Positions 15,517 through 25,584 of a DNA stretch of 38,972 nt are shown here, piece by piece. Under the pieces are notes generated by a model. The model had not been told where the DNA came from, did no database searches, and saw only the letters and a list, made by a program, of their open reading frames with translations. Both the position numbers and the translations under genes were made by a program. The DNA is taken from contig NZ_AXAP01000056.1 in the NCBI RefSeq assembly GCF_000472865.1, positions 15,205 to 54,176 on the forward strand, read 5' to 3'. This DNA comes from Bradyrhizobium elkanii WSM2783. GTDB lineage: Bacteria > Pseudomonadota > Alphaproteobacteria > Rhizobiales > Xanthobacteraceae. Position 1 is the first letter of the stretch. Every line of letters begins with the position of its first letter.

Positions 15517-18500
15517 ATCTCGGAAAGCTTTCCATCAACCAGCCCATCTTGGCGATGGTGCTGTCGATCGTGCTTCTGATCGTCGGCACGATCGCCTACC
15601 AGACGCTGTCGGTCTCGGAATATCCGCAGGCGGTGCCGCCGACCGTTACCGTCACCACGCAATATCCGGGCGCCTCGGCGCAGACAGTAGCCGACACCGT
15701 CGCCGCCCCGATCGAGCAGGAGATCAACGGCGTCGAGGACATGTTATATCTCTACAGCCAGGCGACCTCGAACGGCCAGCTCACGATCACCGTCACCTTC
15801 AAGCTCGGCACCGACCTCGACAACGCGCAGGTGCTGGTTCAGAACCGCGTCGCGATTGCGCAGCCGCGGCTGCCCGAGGAGGTGCAGCGCAACGGCGTCG
15901 TAACCCGCAAGAACTCGCCTGACATCCTGATGGCCGTATTCGTGCTGTCGCCCGACGACTCGTTCGATCAGCTCTACATCTCCAACTACACGCTGCTGCA
16001 GGTCCGCGATCAGCTTTTGCGGCTCGACGGCGTCGGTGACATCCAGATGTTCGGCGCGCGCGACTACTCGATGCGGTTGTGGCTCGATCCCGACCGGATC
16101 GCTGATGTCGGTCTGACATCGACCGAGGTGTTGGCTGCGATCCGCGCCCAGAACCTGCAGATCACCGGCGGACAGATCGCGGAGCCGCCGATCGCCGATC
16201 GCGCACTCCAGCCAAACCTCGTCTTCACCGGCCGCCTCAAGGATATCGGGCAGTTCGAGGACATCGTGGTGAAGGCCGGTTCCGACGGCCGCACCGTACG
16301 TCTGCGCGACGTCGCCCGCGTCGAGCTCGGTGCGCTCTCCTACGCCACCAGCAGCCGCATATTGCGCAAGTCGGCCGTTGCAATGGTGGTGACGCAACGG
16401 CCCGGATCGAATGCGCTCGCCACAGCGAAGGCAATCTCCACCACCATGGCGAAGCTGAAGGAGAGTTTTCCGAAGGGGCTCGACTACAATATCGGCTACA
16501 ACCCTACCGAATTCATCGCCCAATCGGTCCATGAGCTCATTAAGACGGTCTACGAGGCGATGGCGCTCGTTGTCATCGTTGTGCTGGTGTTTTTGCAGGG
16601 GTGGCGGCCTGCGGTCATCCCGATCATCGCGATCCCGGTGTCGCTGGTCGGCACCTTCGCGGTAATGGCCGCGCTCGGATTCTCGATCAATAATTTGACG
16701 CTTTTCGGCCTGGTCCTCGCGGTCGGCATCGTGGTCGACGACGCGATCGTGGTTGTCGAAAATGTCGAGCGACATCTCCGGCACGGTATGAGCCGGCGCG
16801 GGGCGGCGCTCAAGACCATGGAAGAGGTCGGTGGCGCGCTGGTCTCGATCGCGCTGGTGCTCTGCGCGGTGTTCGTGCCGACAGCCTTCCTGGGCGGCAT
16901 TTCCGGACGCTTTTTCCAGCAATTCGCCGTCACCATCGCGGTCGCGACCGCGATCTCCTGCTTCTGCTCGCTGACGCTGTCGCCGGCACTTGCCTCGCAG
17001 ATCCTTACTCCGCACGAGGAGAAACGTCCGCCGGCGCGCTGGAACATCATTGGGCGCGGCTGGGGCGGCTTCACCACGCTGTTCAACCGCATCTTCGATC
17101 GCCTGGCATACGGCTACGCGACCGCCGCCGACTTCGTGATCCGGCATACGGTAGTGATGCTTGTGATCTATCTCGCTCTGATCGGCGGCGCCGGCTGGCT
17201 ACTGGCCACCACCTCGCAGGGTTTCATTCCCGCACAGGATCGCGGTTACCTCATCGTCTCGGTGCAATTGCCAGGCGCCGCATCGCTGGCGCGGACCGCT
17301 GAGGTGGTGCGCGAAATCGAGCGAATTGCGCTGGATACGCCAGGTATCGTGCGCGTCGGGGCGTTCAGCGGCTTCTCTGGCGCGACACGCACGCAGGCGG
17401 GTAATGCCGCGGCGCTGTTCCCGGTGTTCGACGAGGCGGAGGCACGGCAGAAGAAGGGATTGTCCGCCAACGCGATCACGGCCGATCTACGCAAGCGGCT
17501 GTCAGTGATCCAGGGCGCTTTCGTCATCGTCATTCCACCGCCTGCGGTGCCAGGTATTGGCACCGGCGGCGGCTTCGCCATCCGCATCCAGGATCGACAA
17601 GGACGAGGTCCCGAGCTGCTCGCAGCGGCGACCGACGAGCTCGTCGCCGCCGCGCGAAAGTCGCCAAACCTGACCTCGGTATTCTCGCCTTTCACGGCGA
17701 ATACGCCGCAGCTGTTCGTCGATATCGATCGCGTCAAGGCGCAGAAGCTCGGCGTCCCCATCGCCAACGTCACCGACACGATCGAGACTTACTTCGGATC
17801 GGCATATGTCAACGACTTCAACCTGTTCGGACGCACCTATCACGTCACCGCGCAGGCCGATCTCCCATTCCGCAAGGAGACTTCCGATCTTGCGCGGCTG
17901 CGTACCCGCAACGCAGCCGGCGACATGGTGATGCTCGGCAGCATTGTGGAATTCAAGGACAGATCGGGACCCGATCGTGTCGCGCGCTACAATCTCTACG
18001 CGGCGTCCGAGCTGCAGGGTGAGCCGGCGCCGGGCGTGAGCTCGACGACGGCGCTCAACACCATCAAGCAACTGGCCGACGAAACATTGCCGAGCGGCTT
18101 TTCCCTCGAATGGACCGATCTGTCCTATCAACAGGTGACGGGTGGCAATGCCGGCCTCTACGTGTTCCCGATTTGTGTGCTGTTCGTCTATCTGGTGCTG
18201 GCGGCGCAATATGGCAGCTGGACGCTGCCGTTCGCGGTGATCCTGATCGTGCCGATGTGCCTGTTCGCGGCCACCATCGGCGTGCGCATCATGGGCCAGG
18301 ACGTCAACATCCTGACCCAGATCGGCTTCGTGGTGCTGGTGGGACTTGCCGCCAAGAACGCGATCCTGATCGTCGAGTTCGCGCGCGACATCGAGCTCGA
18401 GGGCAGGGCGCGGCTGGAGGCTGTCATCGAGGCCTGCCGGCTCCGCCTGCGGCCGATCCTGATGACGTCGTTCGCCTTCATCTTCGGCGTGCTGCCGCTG

Positions 18501-18686
18501 GTCGTGTCGACCGGTTCCGGCTCGGAAATGCGCCAGGCGGTCGGTGTTGCCGTGTTCTTCGGCATGCTCGGCGTCACGCTGTTCGGCCTGATCTTCACGC
18601 CGATCTTCTACATGGTGGTGCGCAACCTCGCGGAAGGCGAGAACGACGGCAAGCCGACCCAGGCGATCGCGGCCGCGGCGGAGTGA
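15513..18686 (+). CDS. RND multidrug efflux transporter, inner-membrane pump (HAE1 family)
   Basis: The protein is 1057 residues, the full length of AcrB/MexF-type pumps. The ATG at 15513 overlaps the adaptor stop. The N-terminus is MNLGKLSINQPILAMVLSIV. Proton-relay residues are in place: the Asp pair at about 409-410 in GIVVDDAIVVVENVERH (helix 4) and Lys at about 948 in LAAKNAILIVEFARD (helix 10). Two large periplasmic loops follow helices 1 and 7, as the family requires. It exports hydrophobic drugs or metabolites with proton antiport, as a trimer. The operon has no outer-membrane factor, so a TolC/OprM-type channel encoded elsewhere must be used. A LysR fragment follows on the opposite strand. 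Confidence 0.95.
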   Translation: MNLGKLSINQPILAMVLSIVLLIVGTIAYQTLSVSEYPQAVPPTVTVTTQYPGASAQTVADTVAAPIEQEINGVEDMLYLYSQATSNGQLTITVTFKLGTDLDNAQVLVQNRVAIAQPRLPEEVQRNGVVTRKNSPDILMAVFVLSPDDSFDQLYISNYTLLQVRDQLLRLDGVGDIQMFGARDYSMRLWLDPDRIADVGLTSTEVLAAIRAQNLQITGGQIAEPPIADRALQPNLVFTGRLKDIGQFEDIVVKAGSDGRTVRLRDVARVELGALSYATSSRILRKSAVAMVVTQRPGSNALATAKAISTTMAKLKESFPKGLDYNIGYNPTEFIAQSVHELIKTVYEAMALVVIVVLVFLQGWRPAVIPIIAIPVSLVGTFAVMAALGFSINNLTLFGLVLAVGIVVDDAIVVVENVERHLRHGMSRRGAALKTMEEVGGALVSIALVLCAVFVPTAFLGGISGRFFQQFAVTIAVATAISCFCSLTLSPALASQILTPHEEKRPPARWNIIGRGWGGFTTLFNRIFDRLAYGYATAADFVIRHTVVMLVIYLALIGGAGWLLATTSQGFIPAQDRGYLIVSVQLPGAASLARTAEVVREIERIALDTPGIVRVGAFSGFSGATRTQAGNAAALFPVFDEAEARQKKGLSANAITADLRKRLSVIQGAFVIVIPPPAVPGIGTGGGFAIRIQDRQGRGPELLAAATDELVAAARKSPNLTSVFSPFTANTPQLFVDIDRVKAQKLGVPIANVTDTIETYFGSAYVNDFNLFGRTYHVTAQADLPFRKETSDLARLRTRNAAGDMVMLGSIVEFKDRSGPDRVARYNLYAASELQGEPAPGVSSTTALNTIKQLADETLPSGFSLEWTDLSYQQVTGGNAGLYVFPICVLFVYLVLAAQYGSWTLPFAVILIVPMCLFAATIGVRIMGQDVNILTQIGFVVLVGLAAKNAILIVEFARDIELEGRARLEAVIEACRLRLRPILMTSFAFIFGVLPLVVSTGSGSEMRQAVGVAVFFGMLGVTLFGLIFTPIFYMVVRNLAEGENDGKPTQAIAAAAE

Positions 18687-18741
18687 GTCGCGGCGGCGCC
18701 GATGCGCGATGAAGCCGGAATACTATCTCCGTTACACTGAG

Positions 18742-18942
18742 GAGCGCGGAACGCGCCTGGGCTCGACGACGTACCGTCTCTGCCGAGGCCAGCATGCCCG
18801 CCAGCATCGGAAGGATTTCCGTTCCAAGGTGGGTGAGCTGCGTCAGCTGGCGCTCGCGATGGCTGAGTTCCAGCTCGAGCCTCTGCACCCTCAGGGCGGG
18901 CAAATCGTTCCAAATTGCTGCTGAACGAAGGAGGATCCGCAT
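18742..18942 (-). pseudogene. LysR-type regulator fragment
   Basis: The minus strand reads HRERQLTQLTHLGTEILPML followed by ASAETVRRRAQ. This matches YRERQLTQLTDLGKEVLPML and ASAEAVRRRAQ in the intact LysR at 26900-27829, with a weaker match just before it (LPALRVQRLELEL for QPALTKGVQKLEQEL). Only the second half of the DNA-binding domain and the linker helix remain; the start and the whole effector domain are missing. It lies in the 399 bases between the RND pump and the kinase gene, which hold nothing else that is recognisable. It may once have regulated the efflux operon. Confidence 0.75.
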
Positions 18943-19085
18943 CCGCTGTACCCGGCAAGACGGAGGGCGGCTGGCATTTCTCGGGCGATGGAGTACGATT
19001 TCTCCAGGCTGGAGTGAGGCCGCGCGTGTGGCGAAGAGCTTGATCAGCCGGCTTCAAGCCGTAGCCCGACGCCGGAGTCTGACAG

Positions 19086-22000
19086 ATGGTGCGGCAGTCG
19101 CTGAACGTCGCGTACTCGGACAGCAGCTCTCAGGTGTTGTGGGAGGACGGCGAGCGCGTGTTCAGCCGCGGCTGGCGACTGGACGACAATGGCAACCGGG
19201 TTGCCGTGCTGCTTGTTGCCCCCGCCGCCGACCACCCGTCGCGGACGAGACTCGATCGCCTGACGCACGAATACGAGCTGAAAGATGAGCTCGACGGGGC
19301 ATGGGCGGCGCGGCCGTTGGCCCTCATGCGCGACGCCGGTCGGACCATACTGGTGCTCGATGATCCGGGCGGGGAGCCGCTCGATCGTTTGCTCGGTGAG
19401 CCCATGGAGGTAGGGCGCTTTCTGCGCCTGGCTATCGCTGTTACCTCGGCTCTGGGCAAGCTTCATCAGCACGGGCTCATCCATAAAGACATCAAGCCAG
19501 CTAATATTGTGGTGGACTGCGCGGATGGACATCTGCGGCTCACCGGGTTTGGTATCGCGTCGCGCCTGTCCCGCGAGCGGCAGGCGCCCGAGCCGGCCGA
19601 GACCATCGCCGGTACGCTCGCCTACATGGCACCCGAACAAACCGGGCGGATGAACCGCTCGGTCGACGCCCGCAGCGATCTCTACGCCCTCGGCGTCACG
19701 CTGTACCAGATGCTCACGGGCGTTCTGCCCTTCACGGCGGCCGATCCGATGGAATGGGTACACTGCCATATTGCAAGACCACCGGCGCCGCCCGGCGAGC
19801 GGCTAAAAGACCTCCCGGGCTCCGTCTCCGCGATCATTATGAAGCTGCTCGCCAAGACTGCTGAGGAGCGTTACCAGACGGCTGCAGGCGCCGAGAGCGA
19901 TCTACGGCGTTGCCTTGCTGAATGGGAAACCCGAGGCGATATCGACGAATTCCCGCTCGGGGAACACGACACTCCGGACCGGCTGTTGATCCCCGAGAAA
20001 TTGTATGGTCGGACAGCCGAGATCGATACCCTGCTTGCCTCCTTCGACCGTATCGTCGCCGGCGGCAGGCCGGAGTTGGTGCTGGTTTCCGGATACTCCG
20101 GCATCGGCAAGTCCGCGGTCGTCAACGAGCTTCATAAGCCACTTGTTCTGCCCCGCGGTTTTTTTGCATCGGGCAAGTTTGATCAGTTCAAGCGCGACAT
20201 CCCCTACGCCACCCTTGCGCAGGCCTTTCAGAGCCTGATCCGCCCGCTTTTGAGCAAGACCGAAGCGGAGCTGCGGCAATGGCGGGAGGCGCTGCTCGAG
20301 GCGCTCGAACCGAACGGTCGGCTCATTGTTGATCTCATCCCGGAATTGAAGCACATCATCGGAGAACAGCCGCCGGTCCCCGAGCTGCCGCCACAGGATG
20401 CGCAGGGCCGCTTTCAGCTGGTGTTCCGGCGATTTATGAGCGTATTCGCGCGGCCGGAACATCCGCTCGCCCTGTTCCTCGACGATCTCCAATGGCTTGA
20501 TGCAGCAACGCTCGATTTGCTCGAGGATCTGTTGACCCGGCCGGATGTGCAGAACCTGTTGTTGATTGGCGCTTACCGCTACAACGAAGTCGATCCCATC
20601 CACCCGCTGATGCGCAAGCTCGAAGCGATGCGCCAAGCTGGCGCGATATTGCAAGACATCGTATTGGCACCCCTGACCTGTGAAGACTTGGGACAACTAA
20701 TCGCGGATTCTGTTCACAGCGAACCAGAGAGAATCACGCCGCTGGCGCAGCTGATCCACGAGAAGACAACCGGCAATCCGTTTTTCGCCATTCAGTTCAT
20801 TTCTGCGCTCGCCGACGAAGCATTGCTCACTTTCGATTATGGCGAGGCGCGATGGTGCTGGGACCTGAATCGCATTCACGCCAAAGGTTACACCGACAAT
20901 GTGGTGGACCTTATGGTAGGGAAGCTGAACCGCCTGTCCGGCGAAACTCGAAACGCATTGCAGAAGCTCGCCTGCCTGGGCAACGACGCAGGGTTCACCA
21001 TGTTGCGGATCGTTTACCAGGACTCCGCCGAGGAGATGCATGGCCAGCTTTGGGAAGCGGTGCGAGCAGGGCTGATCTTTCGTTCGGAAGATTCCTACAA
21101 GTTTCTCCACGACCGTGTCCAGGAAGCCGCCTACTCCTTGATCCCGGAGGAATCGCGTGCCGAAGCCCATCTCCGAATAGGGATGCTGCTCGCAGCGCAG
21201 ACCCCTCCAGAGAAGCTGGAGGAGGCGATCTTCGAAATCGTCAATCAGCTCAACCGCGGCTCGCATCTCATCACGTCAATTGAAGAGCTTGAGCGGGTCG
21301 CGGAGTTGAATTTCATTGCAGGTAGACGCGCCAAAACCTCGACAGCGTATGCCGCGGCGCTGAACTATTTGCTCTCCGGCGCGGCACTGCTGCCCCGGGA
21401 CTCTTGGGAGCGCCAGCACGACCTGATCTTTGAACTGGAGCTGCACCGGGCCGAATGTGAGTTCCTCACTGGTGCACTGGCGGAAGCCGAGCAGCGCCTG
21501 GCGGTGCTGTCGGCCCGTACCGCGACGACGATCGAACGAGCCCGCGTCACGTGCCTGCAGGTGGATCTTTACACGACCCTGGATCAGGGCAGCCGCGCGA
21601 TCGCAGTCGGTCTCGACTATCTCCACCACCTGGGCATCGACTGGTCGCCGCACCCGACGGAAGACGAGGCTCGGCGCGAATATAAGCGGATCTGGTCCCA
21701 ACTCGGCTCCCGCACGATAGAAAGCCTCGTTGATCTACCTTTGATGAGCAATGCCGCATCGCTCGCGACGCTCGACGTCCTGACGAAGCTCGGGCCGCCT
21801 GCCCACTACACGGATGCGAAATTACGTTCGATGGTCATCTGTCGAGCAGTCAATCTCAGCCTCGAGGGCGGCAATTGTGACGGCTCGTGCTACGCCTATG
21901 CAGTGCTTGGCAGGCTTGCTGGACCGGAATTCGGGGACTACCAGGCGGGACTTCGATTCGGCCGTCTCGGCTATGAACTGGTCGAACAGCGCGGGCTAAA

Positions 22001-24971
22001 GCGCTTCCAGGCCAGGACCTATTTGAACTTTGGATATTTACTCATGTTCTGGACGAGACATGTCCGGGAAGGTCGCGATCTGCTGCGGCGTGCGTTTGAG
22101 ACGGCGAACCAGATCGGTGACCTCACTTTTGCGGCGTATTACTACACCCACCTGAACACGTATCTTCTCGCGGCGGGCGATCCGCTCGATAACGTGCAAG
22201 TCGAGGTCGAGCATGGTCTCGCGTTCGCGCGAAACATGAGGTTCGGTTTTGCGATTGACTCCATCGCCGGCCAGCTTGGGCTGATTCGGACACTCCGCGG
22301 CTTGACGCCGATTTTTGGTCGCTTTGACGATGGGCAGTTTGACGAACGCCTACTGGAGTCCCGTTTCTGCAGGAACCCGGATCTGGCGTTGGCCGAGGGC
22401 TCTTATTGGACCCGCAAGCTGCAGGCACGCTTCTTTGCCGGCGACTATGCGGGTGCCCTCGAGGCCTCATTGAGGGCGCAACAGCTGCAGCCGACATCGG
22501 CGTCTTTTTTCGAATGCGCGGAGTATCACTTTTACAGCGCGCTCTCCAGAGCAGCATGCTGCGAGTTCGCGGCGGCCGGCCAATGGCAGGAGCATGTCAG
22601 GGCACTAGCCGCGCACCACCGACAGCTCGAGGTCTGGGCGACGGCTTGCCCGGACAACTTCGAGAACCGCGCCGCACTCGTCGGGGCGGAGATCGCCCGG
22701 ATCGAAGGCCGCGCGCTCGATGCCGAACATCTTTACGAGCACGCTATCCACTCGGCACACACGCATGGCTTTGTCCATAACGAGGCGCTCGCCAACGAAG
22801 TCGCCGCACGCTTTTATGCCGCACGCGGGTTCAAGAAGATCGCTCATGCCTATCTGCAGGACGCGCGGCACGCATACATCCATTGGGCAGCCGACGGCAA
22901 GGTACGCCAACTCGACGAGTTGTATCCGCACCTCAGGGAGCAAAAGCCGGGTGCCAGCCCCACAAGCACGATCGGGACGTCCGTCGAGCAACTGGACCTA
23001 GCTACTGTCATCAAAGTCTCGCAAGCCGTGTCGCGCGAGATCGTCCTGGAAAAGCTGATCGACACGCTGATGCGCACAGCGATTGAGCACGCGGGGGCCG
23101 GGCGAGGTCTGTTGATCCTAGCGGTAGGTGTTGGGTATCGGATTGAGGCGGAAGTCACGACCAGCAATAATAATACGACCGTCGGTCAACGACGAGCAAG
23201 TGTAACCGCTGCAGATCTGCCGGAGTCCATCCTCCACTACGTGCTCCGGACAAAAGAGAGCGTTCTTCTCCACGATGCCGCGGCCGCGAACCCGTTTTCT
23301 GCCGATAAGTACATTCATCAGCATCACGCCCGTTCAATTCTCTGCCTGCCGTTGCTCAAACAGGGCAGGTTGGCCGGTGTGCTCTACCTCGAAAACAACC
23401 TGACGGCCTACGTTTTCACACCTGACCGCGTCACAGTGTTGAAGGTGCTTGCGTCGCAGGCGGCAATCTCGCTCGAAAACTCTCGGCTTTATGACGACCT
23501 CGCGGATCGGGAAGGGAAGATTAGGCGTTTGGTCGACGCCAACATCATTGGGATCCTCATTGCCGACCGCGAAGGTCGAATTCTTGAAGCCAATGACGCG
23601 TTTCTACGTATCACAGGATATGACCGTGAAGACTTGGTTTCGGGCCGCGTGCGCTGGACCGAGCTGTCCCCGCCCGAATGGCGTGAGCGCGACATACTGA
23701 CTCGGGCCGAACTGAACTCAACCGGCAGAGTTCAGCCCTTCGAGAAGGAGTATGTTCGGAAAGACGGCAGTCGCGTTCCTGTGCTTATTGGCGCCGCTCT
23801 GTTCAAAGAAGGAGGCGACGAGGGCCTCGCCTTCGTGCTCGATTTGACAGAGCGCAAGCGCGTCGAGGAAGCGCTTAGCCAAGCACAGAGACTGAGCCGC
23901 ACCGGCAATTGGGTCTACAACGCGACAACGAAGCGTTACCTCTATTGGTCGAACGAGAGTTACAGGATCTGGGGGTTTGATCCGCTGCAGGGCCTTCCAA
24001 GTCGACAAAGTATGTGGAAACGCATTCACCCTGGGGACCGCGACAGAGTGTGGGGAGCGATTCAGGAGGCCGTGCACCAGAAAAGAGATTTCATGGCCGA
24101 GTTCAGAATCCTTCTACCTGATGGAACATTAAAATGGGTCGAAGGAACCAGCCATCATGTATTTTCCCCCCAAGGTGCGCTGGCTGAGGTTATCACCACA
24201 ACCGTCGATGTGACGGAACGAAGGCGGGCACAGGACGAACGTGAAAAGCTGCGCCAGCTCGAGTTGGATTTCGCCCACATGAACCGCGTGAGCATGATGG
24301 GAGAATTGGCCGCCTCGCTGTCTCACGAAATTCTGCATCCGATTGCGACCGCTCGTAACAACGCCCGTGCAGGGATGCGCTTTTTGGAAATGAACCCGGC
24401 AAGTCTGGATGAGACCAGGGAAGCGCTCGCTTGCGTTGTCAGGGATACGGACCGAGCCAAGGATATCGTCGGACGGATGCGCGATCACATCAAGAAAGCG
24501 CCTCTGCGAAAGGAACGCTTTGATCTTAATACGGCGATCAACGAAGTGCTTGTGTTGGCACAAAGCGTGACTCACAGGAATGGCATTTCGGTCCAAACTC
24601 GGCTTGCAGATGGACTGCTTCCGGTTATGGGGGATTGCGTTCAGCTGCAACAGGTCATGCTGAACTTGATTCTGAACGCGGCTGAAGCAATGGGCTCGGT
24701 TGAGGAAGGGGCAAGAGAGCTATTGATCAGTATCGGGCAGGATCAGGCAGGCGTCCACGTAGCCGTACGCGATTCTGGGCCCGGCATTGATGCGCAGCAT
24801 CTCGATCGAGTCTTCGACGCCTTTTACACCACGAAGTCCAGTGGAACAGGGATGGGGTTGTCGATATGCCGCTCCATTGTCCATGCTCATGGGGGCAAGT
24901 TGTGGACGGAAGCGAACGAACCTCGCGGCGCCGTCTTTCAGTTCACCCTGCCGGCGGACAACGACTCATGA
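19086..24971 (+). CDS. Fused Ser/Thr kinase-like / AAA ATPase / GAF-PAS / sensor histidine kinase
   Basis: The protein is 1961 residues from an ATG at 19086, with GGAG 8 bases upstream. Residues 1-270 are a protein-kinase fold with the catalytic loop HKDIKPANI (133-141), GTLAYMAPEQ and DARSDLYALGVTLYQML. The metal-binding DFG is replaced by GFG (LTGFGIAS) and no glycine loop or VAIK lysine is evident. Residues about 305-660 are an AAA/PknK-type ATPase with Walker A GYSGIGKS (336-343) and Walker B LALFLDDLQWLD (Asp466-467). A long helical-repeat region follows to about 1290, then a GAF domain (1300-1470), two PAS domains (1480-1715) and a histidine kinase. The latter has its phospho-His at 1747 (SLSHEILHP), N box NLILNAAEAM, DSGPGID and GTGMGLS. 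No transmembrane segment is seen, so it is probably a cytoplasmic sensor. The likely partners are the two adjacent response regulators. The signal is unknown. Confidence 0.92.
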   Translation: MVRQSLNVAYSDSSSQVLWEDGERVFSRGWRLDDNGNRVAVLLVAPAADHPSRTRLDRLTHEYELKDELDGAWAARPLALMRDAGRTILVLDDPGGEPLDRLLGEPMEVGRFLRLAIAVTSALGKLHQHGLIHKDIKPANIVVDCADGHLRLTGFGIASRLSRERQAPEPAETIAGTLAYMAPEQTGRMNRSVDARSDLYALGVTLYQMLTGVLPFTAADPMEWVHCHIARPPAPPGERLKDLPGSVSAIIMKLLAKTAEERYQTAAGAESDLRRCLAEWETRGDIDEFPLGEHDTPDRLLIPEKLYGRTAEIDTLLASFDRIVAGGRPELVLVSGYSGIGKSAVVNELHKPLVLPRGFFASGKFDQFKRDIPYATLAQAFQSLIRPLLSKTEAELRQWREALLEALEPNGRLIVDLIPELKHIIGEQPPVPELPPQDAQGRFQLVFRRFMSVFARPEHPLALFLDDLQWLDAATLDLLEDLLTRPDVQNLLLIGAYRYNEVDPIHPLMRKLEAMRQAGAILQDIVLAPLTCEDLGQLIADSVHSEPERITPLAQLIHEKTTGNPFFAIQFISALADEALLTFDYGEARWCWDLNRIHAKGYTDNVVDLMVGKLNRLSGETRNALQKLACLGNDAGFTMLRIVYQDSAEEMHGQLWEAVRAGLIFRSEDSYKFLHDRVQEAAYSLIPEESRAEAHLRIGMLLAAQTPPEKLEEAIFEIVNQLNRGSHLITSIEELERVAELNFIAGRRAKTSTAYAAALNYLLSGAALLPRDSWERQHDLIFELELHRAECEFLTGALAEAEQRLAVLSARTATTIERARVTCLQVDLYTTLDQGSRAIAVGLDYLHHLGIDWSPHPTEDEARREYKRIWSQLGSRTIESLVDLPLMSNAASLATLDVLTKLGPPAHYTDAKLRSMVICRAVNLSLEGGNCDGSCYAYAVLGRLAGPEFGDYQAGLRFGRLGYELVEQRGLKRFQARTYLNFGYLLMFWTRHVREGRDLLRRAFETANQIGDLTFAAYYYTHLNTYLLAAGDPLDNVQVEVEHGLAFARNMRFGFAIDSIAGQLGLIRTLRGLTPIFGRFDDGQFDERLLESRFCRNPDLALAEGSYWTRKLQARFFAGDYAGALEASLRAQQLQPTSASFFECAEYHFYSALSRAACCEFAAAGQWQEHVRALAAHHRQLEVWATACPDNFENRAALVGAEIARIEGRALDAEHLYEHAIHSAHTHGFVHNEALANEVAARFYAARGFKKIAHAYLQDARHAYIHWAADGKVRQLDELYPHLREQKPGASPTSTIGTSVEQLDLATVIKVSQAVSREIVLEKLIDTLMRTAIEHAGAGRGLLILAVGVGYRIEAEVTTSNNNTTVGQRRASVTAADLPESILHYVLRTKESVLLHDAAAANPFSADKYIHQHHARSILCLPLLKQGRLAGVLYLENNLTAYVFTPDRVTVLKVLASQAAISLENSRLYDDLADREGKIRRLVDANIIGILIADREGRILEANDAFLRITGYDREDLVSGRVRWTELSPPEWRERDILTRAELNSTGRVQPFEKEYVRKDGSRVPVLIGAALFKEGGDEGLAFVLDLTERKRVEEALSQAQRLSRTGNWVYNATTKRYLYWSNESYRIWGFDPLQGLPSRQSMWKRIHPGDRDRVWGAIQEAVHQKRDFMAEFRILLPDGTLKWVEGTSHHVFSPQGALAEVITTTVDVTERRRAQDEREKLRQLELDFAHMNRVSMMGELAASLSHEILHPIATARNNARAGMRFLEMNPASLDETREALACVVRDTDRAKDIVGRMRDHIKKAPLRKERFDLNTAINEVLVLAQSVTHRNGISVQTRLADGLLPVMGDCVQLQQVMLNLILNAAEAMGSVEEGARELLISIGQDQAGVHVAVRDSGPGIDAQHLDRVFDAFYTTKSSGTGMGLSICRSIVHAHGGKLWTEANEPRGAVFQFTLPADNDS

Positions 24972-25358
24972 ACTGTCCTCAATCGGCGTACCCGGCTGCA
25001 GAGCCGAACGCAGGCATCGCTCGAGATAGTCGTCGTCGACTGGCTTGCCGAGGTAGCAAACAATCCCATCCTTTAGAGCCCGATCCCTGACGACCTCATC
25101 GGGGTAGGCGGTAACGAGGATCGTCGGGATTGCGTACCCTGCATCGACCAAATGCCTGTGTAGCTCGACCCCAGTCATTCCGGGCATGTGAACGTCGGCG
25201 ATCAAGCAGGTGGTTTCCGGCAAAAAGCGTGACGCCAGGAAATCGGCTGCTGACGGAAACGCCTCGACAGTGTAGCCCATTAACATTACGAGCTTTCGCA
25301 TTGACTCACGATAGAGCTGATCATCGTCGACGATGGCTATCAGTGTTCGGTTCAACAT
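24966..25358 (-). CDS. Receiver-only response regulator (CheY-like)
   Basis: The protein is 130 residues from an ATG at 25358 (MLNRTLIAIVDDD). An upstream extension of the frame lacks similarity. The receiver residues are complete: the acidic DDD (11-13), phospho-acceptor Asp55 in LIADVHMPGMTG, Thr83 in LVTAY and Lys105 in GKPV. No output domain follows, so it may relay phosphate or compete with the FixJ-type regulator for the kinase. It converges with the histidine kinase gene. Both end in the same self-complementary hexamer TCATGA, giving a 6-base overlap in which each strand reads Ser-stop. It is divergent from the second regulator gene. Confidence 0.9.
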   Translation of the reverse strand: MLNRTLIAIVDDDQLYRESMRKLVMLMGYTVEAFPSAADFLASRFLPETTCLIADVHMPGMTGVELHRHLVDAGYAIPTILVTAYPDEVVRDRALKDGIVCYLGKPVDDDYLERCLRSALQPGTPIEDSS

Positions 25359-25462
25359 TGCCGGTTCCAGGCACCTTCCTCGCTCCACTGGCGGCATACC
25401 TCGCGCCCGCATGCAATTTCTAGTGTCCGGGACATTCCCCAATAATGCAATGACCGCGCCCG

Positions 25463-25500
25463 TAAGCGATGGCTTAGGCATCCGGCTATACGCTTAGGCA
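25463..25500. promoter_or_regulatory. TAAGC/GCTTA dyad and repeated GCTTAGGCA in the divergent regulator promoter region
   Basis: TAAGCGATGGCTTA (25463-25476) has perfect 5-bp arms around GATG. GCTTAGGCA occurs at 25472 and again at 25492, 20 bases apart or about two helical turns. The site lies between the two divergent response-regulator genes, about 85 bases from the plus-strand start. Nearly the same dyad recurs at 26371. Probably it is the operator of a LuxR/FixJ-type regulator. Confidence 0.5.
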
Positions 25501-25584
25501 AAAGATACCTGTTCATTTCGACTGATTGTGCGTAGAGTAACGTCGAATAGCGGAAAATGCGCTTCCCCACGCAGGATACCGAGA

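Noticed and set aside
15744..17147. 467-codon minus-strand frame inside the RND pump
   Set aside because: Antisense shadow. The pump frame is full-length and canonical.
19902..21266. Large minus-strand frames opposite the ATPase part of the fused kinase
   Set aside because: Shadows of a coding frame with Walker motifs and continuous family similarity.
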